This document shows, one piece after another, positions 35,362 to 44,402 of a DNA stretch of 64,000 nucleotides. Every line of letters begins with the position of its first letter. Position 1 is the first letter of the stretch. The notes below the pieces were generated by a model, which had not been told where the DNA came from, searched no databases, and saw nothing but the letters and a program-made list of their open reading frames with translations. The position numbers were made by a program, and so were the translations under genes. Location of the stretch: assembly GCA_031399085.1 (NCBI GenBank), contig JANNOQ010000099.1, positions 1 through 64,000 on the forward strand, written 5' to 3'. Source of the stretch: R-RK-3 sp031399085. GTDB taxonomy: Bacteria > Pseudomonadota > Alphaproteobacteria > Rhizobiales > Rhodomicrobiaceae.

Positions 35362-35967
35362 CTAACGTGGCGCGGTCGCCGACACGCTGGGGCGCACCGC
35401 AATGCGTTCATACCAGGCGGCGAGTTCACCGCGGCCATCCCGCCAGCTCATGTCGCCATGCCGGAGATCGACATAACCAAGCGCGGCGGCAAAGGTCAGT
35501 TGCCCGAGTGTCACACGATCGGGCAAGGTTTTCAGTGTCGCGGGAATCGCATCGAGGGCGCGCAGGAGCTGCCCGCGAGCGCGCGCCGCATTCGTAGGCG
35601 ATTTTTCACCCTCGGGCTTGCGCCGCTCCGTGGTCAGGGCGAGAGCCAAGTCCATGATCCCGTCGCCCAGCGCCTCGGCGCGCACGACCATCCAACGCTC
35701 AGGGCCGTATTCAGGCTGTAGCCGTTCGCCTTGGCCGTCCGGATGCGCATCGAGATAGGCGCAGATCACCGGACTATCGAACAGCGCCAGGCCGTCATCC
35801 GTGATGAGAGCGGGGATTTTTCCGAGAGGGTTCGACGCGGTCAGCTCCGGCGGGTCGGTATAAACCTCAACCGTCGTCTCTTCAACGAAGCGCCCGAGAT
35901 TTTTCTCGGCAATCACAATCCGGACCTTACACGCATAGGGTGAGGCGCTCGACCAATAAAGCTTCAT
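35362..35967 (-). CDS. Glutathione S-transferase
   Basis: A 201-residue cytosolic GST. The thioredoxin-like N-terminal domain (MKLYWSSASPYACKVRIVIA, active-site Ser/Cys region; NPLGKIPALITDDGLALFDS with the cis-Pro and SNAIL-like binding motif) is followed by an all-helical C-terminal domain. Its stop is 11 bases from the start of the downstream MFS gene, suggesting co-transcription. The substrate is unknown. Confidence 0.92.
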   Translation of the reverse strand: MKLYWSSASPYACKVRIVIAEKNLGRFVEETTVEVYTDPPELTASNPLGKIPALITDDGLALFDSPVICAYLDAHPDGQGERLQPEYGPERWMVVRAEALGDGIMDLALALTTERRKPEGEKSPTNAARARGQLLRALDAIPATLKTLPDRVTLGQLTFAAALGYVDLRHGDMSWRDGRGELAAWYERIAVRPSVSATAPR

Positions 35968-36076
35968 GCGGCAGGTCCTCCCGTCGATCGTTTGGACACA
36001 CAGTAGGACGCCTTTGGGATCGAAAACAGTGATTTAATCGGATAGCAGCCCCGTCGAAATGTGATAGCGACAGCCG

Positions 36077-36625
36077 CTATTGCGGAAAGCGCGCCGCGTA
36101 ATCTTCGAGCGGCAGCCGGAGCGCGTTGGTCAGATAGCTCACCATGCGATAGAACCCGGCCAGCATCAGGATTTCAAGGATTGCCTCCTCCGAAAAGGCC
36201 GCGCGCAGCTCTCGCCAGCCGTCGTCGTCAATGTCGCAGCTCGCGTGAAGCTGGTCGCAGGCGCGGATCAGCGCGCGCTCCTCGGCAGTCCAGACTTGGT
36301 CGTCCGGTCCGCCCTTGACGAGCGAGAGGAGTTGCGCTTCGCCGAGACCGGCGGCCTTGCCGAAAAAGGCGACATGCACGCCCCATTCATATTCGGAACC
36401 GGACAGCGCCGTGATCCGGTCGATGACGATTTCGCGCTGCCGGAGCGGCAGATGGCCTGGCCCCAACAGCGAGCCGCCGCGAAAGCGTTCGTAAAGCCTT
36501 TCATCGCGGGCGAGCGTGGTAAAAAGCGAAAGCGGCGGAACGCCCTTCGGCATGATCTTGTCGAAGACCGCTTGGATTTGGGGCGGAAAAGGCGGCTGCA
36601 AGGGTAAGATGCGGGCTGTCATCAC
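36077..36625 (-). CDS. Carboxymuconolactone-decarboxylase/AhpD-like protein
   Basis: A 182-residue helical protein of the CMD/AhpD superfamily (QREIVIDRITALSGSEYEWG, VHVAFFGKAAGLGEAQL). The AhpD redox pair CxxC is absent, so a peroxidase-coupled reductase role is unlikely. This subgroup resembles 4-carboxymuconolactone-decarboxylase-like hydrolases or isomerases of unknown substrate. It is divergent from an HxlR regulator (62-base gap) that is likely to control it. Confidence 0.85.
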   Translation of the reverse strand: MMTARILPLQPPFPPQIQAVFDKIMPKGVPPLSLFTTLARDERLYERFRGGSLLGPGHLPLRQREIVIDRITALSGSEYEWGVHVAFFGKAAGLGEAQLLSLVKGGPDDQVWTAEERALIRACDQLHASCDIDDDGWRELRAAFSEEAILEILMLAGFYRMVSYLTNALRLPLEDYAARFPQ

Positions 36626-36687
36626 GATCCTCCTTCTGCTACGGTTTTCATAGCATATCGGAAAACGGGCGCAATGAGAAGCATGGC

Positions 36688-37044
36688 ATGACGATCCCTC
36701 GCGCTGGACGTCCGGTCCGCGGCTCGCGCACCGGACGGCCCATCATGGCGCTGCTCGACCTGTTGGGCCGGCGCATGGCCTTGCGCATTCTTTGGGAGCT
36801 ATCGGCAGCGCAGACGCCGCTCACATTTCGCGCACTTGAAAAAGCGGCGGATACCAATCCGAGCGTACTCAATGCCAGGCTGAAGGAACTACGGGGCGCC
36901 CGCATCATCGAGCATACCCGCGACGGTTATCGGCTCACCGAGGTCGGGCGCTCGCTTCTGACGGTCATTTTGCCGTTGCATGAATGGGCGGGCAGCTGGG
37001 CCGAAGAGCTAGCGCAAGGGTCCGTTAATGTACCGTCCCAGTGA
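36688..37044 (+). CDS. HxlR-family winged-helix transcriptional regulator
   Basis: A 118-residue HxlR-type regulator. The winged helix-turn-helix spans residues 14-95 (LGRRMALRILWELSAAQTPL, TFRALEKAADTNPSVLNARL, EHTRDGYRLTEVGRSLL). It lacks the N-terminal Cys used for redox sensing in some HxlR proteins. It is divergent from the CMD-like gene, the usual HxlR arrangement for controlling an adjacent detoxification gene. Confidence 0.9.
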   Translation: MTIPRAGRPVRGSRTGRPIMALLDLLGRRMALRILWELSAAQTPLTFRALEKAADTNPSVLNARLKELRGARIIEHTRDGYRLTEVGRSLLTVILPLHEWAGSWAEELAQGSVNVPSQ

Positions 37045-37087
37045 AAGGGAAATGGAACCGACTTTGCGGTAAATCGGCCGCCCGGCA

Positions 37088-38089
37088 CTAGACGCAGTGA
37101 TCGACGACTTTATTGCGGCCAGCGTTTTTGGCCTCGTAGAGAGCGGCATCGGCGCGTGCGATGATCTCGCTGAAGTTGGTGTCTTGGGGCACGAGACATG
37201 CAACGCCGAAACTGGCTGTGACGTGAATGACCTGATCGGCAAAGGTGACGATAAGAGCGGCGATTTTTTTTCGCAAATCTTCAGCGACTTGCGCCGCTTC
37301 AGCTCCGGTCTCGGGCAGCAGGACGGCAAATTCCTCGCCGCCCATTCGGCCGATATGATCACTGGCGCGGAGCTGTTCCCCGCAGGTGGCGATCACTTTG
37401 GCGAGCACCTGATCGCCGCCCCCATGACCGTGCGCGTCGTTAATCGATTTGAAGTGATCGAGGTCGAACATGATGCAGCCCAGAGCACGCTGATGCCGCT
37501 GCGCACGTTTAACTTCCTTATCGCCTTCGGCGAGGAAAGCCCGCCGCGTCATGGCGCCGGTCAAGCTGTCGATGAATGCGAGCTGGCGCATCTCCAGTTC
37601 GTCGACGACCACGCGAGCCAGGTCCTGAAGAACGTTGAGCTGCTCCTGGCTGATTTTTCGCGGTTTCACGTCCATAACGCACAGCGCGCCAATGTTGTGC
37701 CCGCTGGGCGTGCGCAGCGGGACGCCTACATAGGCGCGAATATGCGGCTCACCGGTCACGAGGGGACTATCGCAAAACCGCCGGTCGGCGAGCGCGTCTT
37801 GCACGATGAAGGGTTCGTCCTTGCGGATCGTGTGCGTGCAAAAGGAAATGTTCCGCGCTGATCCTTCTTCAGCCACGCCTTGGCGTGATTTAAACCATTG
37901 GCGATCGCGGTCCACCAACGACACTGTCGCCATCGGCATTTGCAGCAACAATCGCGCAAGGCGCGTGATGCGATCAAAGGACTCCTCGCTCGGCGTATCC
38001 AATATTTCGTAGTGATAGAGCGCCTGCAGCCGCTGCTCTTCCCGGTCGGCGGCGCAGGCCGGAAGAATGTCCAGCGGAAGATCGCTCAT
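37088..38089 (-). CDS. GAF-GGDEF diguanylate cyclase
   Basis: A 333-residue soluble protein that should make cyclic di-GMP. A GAF domain occupies about residues 25-160 (ETLYHYEILDTPSEESFDRI-like start; AYVGVPLRTPSGHNIGALCV). A GGDEF domain (about 170-333) has the active site RMGGEEFAVL and a product-inhibition I-site RASD five residues before it, so it looks both active and feedback-controlled. The ATG at 38089 is 14 bases after the stop of a small upstream gene; a longer frame to 38179 would overlap that gene. Confidence 0.92.
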   Translation of the reverse strand: MSDLPLDILPACAADREEQRLQALYHYEILDTPSEESFDRITRLARLLLQMPMATVSLVDRDRQWFKSRQGVAEEGSARNISFCTHTIRKDEPFIVQDALADRRFCDSPLVTGEPHIRAYVGVPLRTPSGHNIGALCVMDVKPRKISQEQLNVLQDLARVVVDELEMRQLAFIDSLTGAMTRRAFLAEGDKEVKRAQRHQRALGCIMFDLDHFKSINDAHGHGGGDQVLAKVIATCGEQLRASDHIGRMGGEEFAVLLPETGAEAAQVAEDLRKKIAALIVTFADQVIHVTASFGVACLVPQDTNFSEIIARADAALYEAKNAGRNKVVDHCV

Positions 38090-38102
38090 GGCCACGTCGA
38101 TC

Positions 38103-38345
38103 TCAATGGGGTTGGACGGATTCGATGTAGCGTTGCAGTTGCTGCTCGTATTGTTCGAATACAGCAATGACCGCTTCATCCACCCCTTGCTCGTTCAACC
38201 CCAGCCCGCGCAGGCTTTGCGCAAGCTGTTCGAGATTGCGAAAGTGACGCTCAATGGTCTCGCGCTGGGATGTTTCCTGAGCCGCTCCGATCGTATTTTT
38301 GACGTGCGCGAGGATGGCGTCAGATGTTCGAACTGGCTTTTTCAT
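38103..38345 (-). CDS. Small helical protein upstream of the diguanylate cyclase
   Basis: An 80-residue, almost wholly helical protein (ETSQRETIERHFRNLEQLAQ, then EAVIAVFEQYEQQLQRYIES), likely a short coiled coil. No family is recognised. It ends 13 bases before the cyclase start on the same strand, so the two are probably co-expressed. A partner or regulator of the cyclase is a reasonable guess. The ribosome site is weak. Confidence 0.6.
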   Translation of the reverse strand: MKKPVRTSDAILAHVKNTIGAAQETSQRETIERHFRNLEQLAQSLRGLGLNEQGVDEAVIAVFEQYEQQLQRYIESVQPH

Positions 38346-38572
38346 TCGGGCCTGATGACCTCAAATTCACTCCTTTTCTTGTTATAATCGGAAGCTGTTA
38401 CCCATACGTTACGATCAGGTTTGGCTAGATGTGGTGCTTGGCCCTCTAATCATTACATTGATACTTAAAATTCACGAGGACAATTAAAATTCGGCCCCCT
38501 CCGCAGAGTGGAAATTACATCAGTGTGTAAAAACTAAACTTAATTGAGGCTGAAACGCTAAGATATACTCTT

Positions 38573-39415
38573 TTACGACCTACCGGAAAGCTTATCCGCC
38601 ATAACCGCGATCGTGCGTACATAGACCTGCGCCTTGTTCCAGCCCTGGATGACGGCGTAGTTGGGTGATCCAGGCTGCCAGCCTTCACCCCGGCGCCAGC
38701 CATACGCCTTGAGATAGTTCGCGGTCGAAGCCAGCAGGTCGGGCACACTGCGGACAAGGTCGCGGCGGCCGTTGCCGTCGAAGTCGACTGCGTATTTGAC
38801 ATAGGACGATAACAGAAACTGCGTCTGGCCGATTTCGCCAGCCCAGCCGCCGCGAAGCTGCCCTGGCGTTAAGTCGCCGCGCTCCACCACTCGCAGGGCG
38901 GCCATCAGCTCGTTCTGGAAGAATTCGGAGCGGCGGCAATCATAGGCGAGCGTCGCCAGCGAGCGGATGATGGGGAAATTGCCGCTATCGGAACCGTAGC
39001 CGGTCTCCAGCCCCCAAATGGCGATAAGGACGGCGCCGGGCACGCCGAAACGCTGCTCGACCTGGCTGAGCGTGGCGGCATGAGCCGTCATCAGCTTGCG
39101 CCCGCGGGCGATCATGCCGCTGGAGACGCGCCGGGCATAGAACTGCTCGAAGCTCAGCTTGAAGGAGCGCTGACCGCGATCGAGGCTGATGACTTTCCGG
39201 TCGTAGGTCAAACCATCGAGCCCCGATGATAGGGTTGCTCGCGAAATGCCCTGCGCCGCCGCCTTTCCCTTGAAGCGTTCAAGCCAGGCATTGAAGCCGC
39301 TGGCGTCCTGGCCGCAATCCGCGACCGCGGAAGATGGAGCCAATGCGAGCAAAGTGATAAGGAGCAAAACTCGCCACGGCGATGATGCTGGCCAATTGCC
39401 GGTCAGGGTCCGCAA
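38573..39415 (-). CDS. MltB-type lytic murein transglycosylase
   Basis: A protein of about 280 residues with a signal segment (WRVLLLITLLALAPSSAVA) and an SLT_2/MltB catalytic domain. The catalytic Glu is in IAIWGLETGYGSDSGNFPI, followed by GWAGEIGQTQFLLSSYVKYA. It cleaves peptidoglycan glycan strands to 1,6-anhydro-muropeptides in the periplasm. No peptidoglycan-binding domain is present. The start is uncertain: no suitable ATG exists, TTG 39415 follows an AGG and gives a normal signal peptide, and the frame is open to 39523. Confidence 0.88.
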   Translation of the reverse strand: MRTLTGNWPASSPWRVLLLITLLALAPSSAVADCGQDASGFNAWLERFKGKAAAQGISRATLSSGLDGLTYDRKVISLDRGQRSFKLSFEQFYARRVSSGMIARGRKLMTAHAATLSQVEQRFGVPGAVLIAIWGLETGYGSDSGNFPIIRSLATLAYDCRRSEFFQNELMAALRVVERGDLTPGQLRGGWAGEIGQTQFLLSSYVKYAVDFDGNGRRDLVRSVPDLLASTANYLKAYGWRRGEGWQPGSPNYAVIQGWNKAQVYVRTIAVMADKLSGRS

Positions 39416-39555
39416 AGCACAATGCCTCAATGATTGTGGCGCGCATTCAAGGGACCGAGAGGCGATCCCATGTCGCGCAGAATGTCTAGGTCCGCAGGTT
39501 ACGTCGCCGGTAAGTTCAGTCAAACATCCCTGAAATCAGCGTTACCGCCAAAAGC

Positions 39556-39579
39556 AAGGGCGGGTCAATGCCCGCCCTT
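39556..39579 (-). terminator. Terminator after the sorbosone-dehydrogenase-like gene
   Basis: AAGGGCGGG and its exact complement form a nine-base-pair stem with a six-base loop. Read on the minus strand it is followed by GCTTTTGG. It lies 44 bases after the stop of the gene ending at 39624. Confidence 0.6.
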
Positions 39580-39623
39580 CACTTGTCCGCAATGCTGGCG
39601 GGAAATACCCGCTTCAGTGCAAC

Positions 39624-40970
39624 CTATCGCGTCGCCTGCTGCCCGGCGCTAGCCGACGGGCCCGACCCGGAAGGCGTCACCCTCCAGATCACATTGCCAA
39701 CGTCATCTGCGACGAGCAGCGCCCCGGCCTTATCAACAGTCACGCCGGCGGGGCGGCCATACGCATCGTCGCCGTCACTCAGGAAACCGGTCAGAATATC
39801 CTGCGTCTCGCCGGACGGACGCCCGCCGCTGAATGGCACGAAGATCACCTTGTAACCGCTGTGCGGCCGCCGGTTCCACGAACCATGTTGACCGATGAAT
39901 GCGCCATTTCGATATTGTTCGGGTAAAAGTGTGCCGGAGTAGAATGTAAGGCCCAGCGAGGCGGTGTGCGCCCCAAGCGCATAGTCGGGGACGATGGCTT
40001 TAGCGACCAAATCGGGACGCGGCGGCTGGATGCGATCATCTACATTCTGACCGTAATAGCTATAGGGCCATCCATAAAAACCGCCATCCTTCACCGAGGT
40101 CATGTAGTCGGGAACCAGATCGCTACCCAATTCATCGCGCTCGTTGACGGCCGTCCATAGCTCGCCGCTTTCCGGTTGCCAGGCCATGCCGACAGGATTG
40201 CGCAGGCCGGAGCCAAACACCCGTGTGTTTCCATTGGCCGGGTCGATCTCAAGGATGGCGGCGCGGCGCTCTTCGTTCTCCATGCCATTCTCGCCAACAT
40301 TGCTGTTCGAGCCGACGCTGACATAGAGCCGCGAGCCGTCCTGGTTGGCCACGATGTTTTTGGTCCAATGATGGTTGATCGGACCGCCGGGTAAATCGGC
40401 CACCTTCGTCGCGGGCGCAGCGATCTGAGTCTGCCCCTCGCTATAGGGGAAGCGGACCACCGCATCGGCATTGGCCACATAAAACTGATCGCCGATCAGC
40501 ACCATCCCGAAAGGCGAGCTTAAACCCTCCAGGAAAGCCGTTTTCGTTTCCGCGACCCCGTCGCCATCGGCATCCCGCAGCAACGTGATCCGGTTGGCGC
40601 TCGGCACCCCGGCGCCGGCGCGCGACATCACGATTTTCATAATCCAGCCACGAACGCCGCTGGTCTCCTTGGGCGGTGCATTGGATTCAGCGACCAGGAC
40701 GTCGCCATTCGGCAGTACGTAAAGCCAGCGCGGATGGTCGAGACCGGAGGCCAGAGCATTAACCGCAAAGCCCTTAGCGGCTTTCGGCTTGCCTCCCTCG
40801 GGCCAGCCTTTTGCAGGGGCGATGTTGACGGTCGGAATGAACGTTGGGTTCGGCGCCGGCAATTGCGGATTGGCGCCAGTCCCGGCAGTTTCGGGGAGTT
40901 TGGCCTCCTCGCAGGCCGCCAGCGAGACCGACAGCATTCCGGCGATGAGGACTTTTTGGGTGATGGTCAT
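39624..40970 (-). CDS. PQQ-type sorbosone/glucose dehydrogenase-like lipoprotein
   Basis: A 448-residue protein of the soluble glucose/L-sorbosone dehydrogenase (six-bladed beta-propeller) family. It has a lipoprotein signal with Cys20 in SVSLAAC. Propeller segments include SGLDHPRWLYVLPNGDVLVA, LPGGPINHHWTKNIVANQDG, FGSGLRNPVGMAWQPESGEL and AFIGQHGSWNR. Related enzymes use PQQ to oxidise sugars or aldehydes in the periplasm. It follows pqqE by 114 bases on the same strand, which supports PQQ use. The substrate is unknown. Confidence 0.88.
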   Translation of the reverse strand: MTITQKVLIAGMLSVSLAACEEAKLPETAGTGANPQLPAPNPTFIPTVNIAPAKGWPEGGKPKAAKGFAVNALASGLDHPRWLYVLPNGDVLVAESNAPPKETSGVRGWIMKIVMSRAGAGVPSANRITLLRDADGDGVAETKTAFLEGLSSPFGMVLIGDQFYVANADAVVRFPYSEGQTQIAAPATKVADLPGGPINHHWTKNIVANQDGSRLYVSVGSNSNVGENGMENEERRAAILEIDPANGNTRVFGSGLRNPVGMAWQPESGELWTAVNERDELGSDLVPDYMTSVKDGGFYGWPYSYYGQNVDDRIQPPRPDLVAKAIVPDYALGAHTASLGLTFYSGTLLPEQYRNGAFIGQHGSWNRRPHSGYKVIFVPFSGGRPSGETQDILTGFLSDGDDAYGRPAGVTVDKAGALLVADDVGNVIWRVTPSGSGPSASAGQQATR

Positions 40971-41084
40971 GCGTCGTCTCCGACTGAAATTGATTCAAGC
41001 CAAGAATGACCTCCAAACAGCAAGGTTCCAGGATGCGGCGAAATAGCGTGGTTCAGGTCGGGCGATAGAGGCGTTGCTCGGGTG

Positions 41085-42230
41085 TCAACCGGCGGCCTTG
41101 CCCATGCGGCGGAATACAAATGGCGGCGGGGTATCTGCGGCTTCGCGCTCGGCCAGCGCCACCAGCTCGGCGTTAAAAGACGATTTGGCGCAGGCCGGAT
41201 CGGCGTTCGCCGCATTGCCCGTCATGGCGAAGGCCTGGCAGCGGCAGCCCCCGAAGTCGATCTCGCGCCGGTCGCAGGTCCGGCACGGGTCGCGCATCCA
41301 CTCCGTGCCGCGAAAAGCGTTGAATGCGACCGAGTTGAGCCAAATGTCGCGCAAGCGTCGCTCGCGGATGTTCTCGAAGGCGAGGCCGGGAATGCTCTCG
41401 GCGGCGTGGCAGGGCAGCACCTTGCCTGATGGCGTGACGTTCAGGAACCGACTCGCCCAGCCACCCATGCAGGGCTTCGGTGTCAGCGCGTAATAGTCCG
41501 GCACGACGAAGTCGATGGCCATGATGCCACGCAGACGTTCGGTGGCGCGTGCGACGATCTCGGCGCTTTGCATGGTCTGGGCATAGGTCGGCATCAACGC
41601 CGCGCGGTTGCGAAGCGCCCAGCCATAATATTGCACATGCGCGACTTCCAGCCGGATCGCGCCGAGACGGTCGGCCAGGTCGATGATGGCTTCCAGATTG
41701 CCGATATTCTGTCGATGCACCGGCGCGTTGACGGTCAGCGGGACGCCAAGCTCGGCAAGCCAGCCAGCCACCGCCAGCTTCTTGTCGAAGCCGCCCTTGA
41801 TCGCGCCGATGCGGTTGGAATTTTCCGCGTCCGCGTCCTGAAAAGAGATTTGGACATGATCGAGCCCGCAATCGACGAGGCGTTCGAGCCGCGCCCGGTC
41901 CAGCGTTACGGCGGCGGTGATGAGATTCGAATAAAGGCCGAGCCGCCGCGCATGGGCGACGATCTCCTCTAGATCAGTGCGCAAGGTCGGCTCGCCGCCG
42001 GACAGATGGATTTGCAGCACGCCCAACTCGGCGGCCTGGGTGAAGACGTCCAGCCATTCGGCGGTGCTCATTTCGCGGTTGACACGCTCCATCTCCAGGG
42101 GATTGGAGCAGTACGGGCATTGCAGCGGACAGCGATGGGTCAGCTCCGCGAGCATCCCTTCGGGCGCATTCGCGCAGATCGCATTCGGTGCGACGATGGC
42201 ATCTTCAAGCGGCAATGCTTGGCTTGTCAT
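41085..42230 (-). CDS. pqqE: PQQ biosynthesis radical SAM protein PqqE
   Basis: A 381-residue radical SAM enzyme that, with PqqD, joins Glu and Tyr of the PqqA peptide in the first step of PQQ synthesis. The SAM cluster is C34-x3-C38-x2-C41 (HRCPLQCPYCSNP). DYYALTPKPCMGGWASRFL and the SPASM cysteines (PCHAAE, CRTCDRREIDFGGCRC) match PqqE closely. Its start overlaps the end of pqqD by 26 bases. pqqA, pqqB and pqqC are not in the window. Confidence 0.96.
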   Translation of the reverse strand: MTSQALPLEDAIVAPNAICANAPEGMLAELTHRCPLQCPYCSNPLEMERVNREMSTAEWLDVFTQAAELGVLQIHLSGGEPTLRTDLEEIVAHARRLGLYSNLITAAVTLDRARLERLVDCGLDHVQISFQDADAENSNRIGAIKGGFDKKLAVAGWLAELGVPLTVNAPVHRQNIGNLEAIIDLADRLGAIRLEVAHVQYYGWALRNRAALMPTYAQTMQSAEIVARATERLRGIMAIDFVVPDYYALTPKPCMGGWASRFLNVTPSGKVLPCHAAESIPGLAFENIRERRLRDIWLNSVAFNAFRGTEWMRDPCRTCDRREIDFGGCRCQAFAMTGNAANADPACAKSSFNAELVALAEREAADTPPPFVFRRMGKAAG

Positions 42231-42531
42231 GGATGTAACCCTTATCGGCTAGACCCTGCAGCAGACCGATAATATCCGCCAGAATTTCGCCGCGCGGGGC
42301 CTCATAGGCGCTTGCAAGTGCGTCGGCAATGCCGCCGACGGTGCGGACCCCATCGCATAGATTTAACACGGCAACCGCGATTTCGTTAGGCTCGATGATA
42401 CGCTCCGGCGCGAGCAACACCCAGCGTCCCCGTCCCGCATCCTGGTGCATTCGCACATAGCGCGGCAGGATGGGACGCGTCCCCTCGCCAATGATAAGCC
42501 GCGTTCGCCGCTGCCACAATGTATCAGCCAT
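42205..42531 (-). CDS. pqqD: PQQ biosynthesis peptide chaperone PqqD
   Basis: A 108-residue RiPP recognition element that presents PqqA to PqqE. The family pattern is clear (LPRYVRMHQDAGRGRWVLLA, PERIIEPNEIAVAVLNLCDG, with the C-terminal helix region PRGEILADIIGLLQGLADKG). The ATG lies within the final codons of the dehydratase gene (ATGGCTGA overlap of eight bases), and its own end overlaps pqqE, so all three appear translationally coupled. Confidence 0.94.
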   Translation of the reverse strand: MADTLWQRRTRLIIGEGTRPILPRYVRMHQDAGRGRWVLLAPERIIEPNEIAVAVLNLCDGVRTVGGIADALASAYEAPRGEILADIIGLLQGLADKGYIHDKPSIAA

Positions 42532-44239
42532 TCCGGACCGGTTTCATAAAGGCGAAATCGCAGCCTTCGTCGGCTTGCAGCACGTTCTCCGCATAAAGCC
42601 TATCATAGCCGCGCAAAGTCGCAGAGTCGCGCTGGGTAGACGGTGTGTTCACCCGCCGGCGTTCCAACTCCGCTGCGTCAACCAACAGGTCGATGCGCCG
42701 CTCCTTCACCGACAGCCGGATGCGGTCGCCATTGCGGACAAGCGCGAGCGGTCCGCCCGCCGCCGCTTCCGGCGCGACATGCAGCACGATGGTGCCGAAG
42801 GCGGTGCCGGACATGCGGGCGTCGGAAATCCGCACCATGTCCTTGACGCCTTTCGAGGAGAGCTTCTTCGGAATCGGCAGGTAACCAGCCTCGGGCATTC
42901 CAGACGGGCTCGTCGGCCCGGCATTTTGCAGGACAAGGAAGTCGTCCGCCGTCACGTCCAGCTCGGGGTCGTCTATGCGTTTGGCCAAATCCTCAAGCGA
43001 GGTAAAAACGACCGCCCTGCCCTCTTTCTCGAACAGCGCCTTGTCGGCGGCGGAGCGCTTCAGGATCGCGCCGCGCGGGGCCAGCGAGCCGAACAGCGCA
43101 ACAAGGCCGCCTTCCGGTTCGAGCGGGCTTTGCGCGCTGGCGATCACCTTGCGGTCGACCGGGCCTTCATCGGTTTCGAGGCGCTGCCCCAGCGTTTCGC
43201 CGGTCACGGTCATGCAATCGAGATTGAGCTGCGGCTTCAATTCGCGCAACACCGCGCCAAGGCCGCCAGCGAAGAAAAAATCCTCCATGTAATGCGCGCC
43301 GACCGGCTTCAGATTGACGAGAACGGGCGTTGCGTCGGACAAAGCGTTCAGCCAGCTCAGCGGAATGTCGATGCCGCACCGGCCAGCGATTGCAGCAAGA
43401 TGGATGATCGCGTTGGTCGAGCCGCCGAGCGCCAGCAGCACGCGCAAGGCGTTCTCCACTGATGCACGGGTGATGATTTCGCTGGGCTTTATCGGGCGCT
43501 CGATCAGCCGCACGGCCGCCGCGCCGGTCGCTTCCGACGCGCGCAGACGGTCGGCATGGACGGCCGGGATGGCGGCGGTGCCCGGTAGCGACATGCCGAG
43601 CGCCTCGGCGATGCAGGCCATGGTGGACGCCGTGCCCATCACCGCGCAGGTGCCCGCCGTGGTAGCAAGCCGCATTTCGATATTGCCGATCTGCTCGCCG
43701 TCGATCTCGCCCGCCCGGTACTTGCCCCAAAAGCGGCGGCAGTCTGTGCAGGCCCCAAGCCGCTCCTCGCCATAGCGCGAGGTCATCATCGGGCCGGCGA
43801 CGAGCTGGATCGCGGGCAGATCAGCGGAGGCCGCGCCCATCAGCTGAGCCGGAACGGTCTTATCGCAGCCGCCCATCAGCACCACCGCATCCATCGGCTG
43901 GGCGCGGATCATCTCCTCGGTGTCCATCGCCATCAAATTGCGGAATTTGAGGCTGGTCGGGTTGAGGAACACTTCGCCGAGCGAAATGGTCGGGAACTCC
44001 ACTGGCAGCGCGCCCGCCGCCAGCACGCCGCGCTTGACCGCGTCGAGCATTTCCGGGAAATGGCGGTGGCAATTGTTAAAGCCGGATGGCGTATAGGCGA
44101 TGCCAACGATCTTCTTCGCCAGCATTTTGCGCGAATAACCCATCGAGGCGGCGAAGGATTTGCGCAGGTAAAGCGAGAAATCCCGGTCGCCATAATTGGT
44201 AAGGCCGCGCGCGAGGCCATGATCGTCCCGGTCGGTCAT
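42524..44239 (-). CDS. IlvD/Edd-family dehydratase (pentonate/sugar-acid type)
   Basis: A 571-residue iron-sulfur dehydratase. Cys57 (NNCH), Cys125 (GGCDKT) and Cys198 (AGTCAVMG) lie where L-arabinonate/D-xylonate-type dehydratases bind their [2Fe-2S] cluster, and the length fits that group rather than biosynthetic IlvD. LPGTAAIPAVHADRLRASEA is also conserved. It probably converts a sugar acid to a 2-keto-3-deoxy acid. It overlaps pqqD by eight bases, linking it to PQQ synthesis, and lies downstream of the aldehyde dehydrogenase gene across a palindromic repeat. Confidence 0.9.
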   Translation of the reverse strand: MTDRDDHGLARGLTNYGDRDFSLYLRKSFAASMGYSRKMLAKKIVGIAYTPSGFNNCHRHFPEMLDAVKRGVLAAGALPVEFPTISLGEVFLNPTSLKFRNLMAMDTEEMIRAQPMDAVVLMGGCDKTVPAQLMGAASADLPAIQLVAGPMMTSRYGEERLGACTDCRRFWGKYRAGEIDGEQIGNIEMRLATTAGTCAVMGTASTMACIAEALGMSLPGTAAIPAVHADRLRASEATGAAAVRLIERPIKPSEIITRASVENALRVLLALGGSTNAIIHLAAIAGRCGIDIPLSWLNALSDATPVLVNLKPVGAHYMEDFFFAGGLGAVLRELKPQLNLDCMTVTGETLGQRLETDEGPVDRKVIASAQSPLEPEGGLVALFGSLAPRGAILKRSAADKALFEKEGRAVVFTSLEDLAKRIDDPELDVTADDFLVLQNAGPTSPSGMPEAGYLPIPKKLSSKGVKDMVRISDARMSGTAFGTIVLHVAPEAAAGGPLALVRNGDRIRLSVKERRIDLLVDAAELERRRVNTPSTQRDSATLRGYDRLYAENVLQADEGCDFAFMKPVRNG

Positions 44240-44288
44240 TCTCGACGTTCCTTATTCTTGTTCGGCTTTTACACCTTGTCGTTCTCTT

Positions 44289-44371
44289 TTGTCATTCCCG
44301 CGCAAGCGGGAATCCAGTACACACCGGAGACGTTGCGGAGCAATGGATTCCCGCTTGCGCGGGAATGACAA
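44289..44371. repeat. 28-base perfect inverted repeat
   Basis: The arms at 44289-44316 and 44344-44371 are exact complements. Each contains CCCGCGCAAGCGGG, itself a small palindrome. The 27 bases between are unrelated. The element lies between the aldehyde dehydrogenase and the IlvD-like gene and resembles dispersed intergenic palindromes; it could also act as an attenuator or RNA-stabilising structure. Confidence 0.85.
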
Positions 44372-44402
44372 TAGTGCGGATGCGTCCTCTTTGCGTAAGC
44401 GG

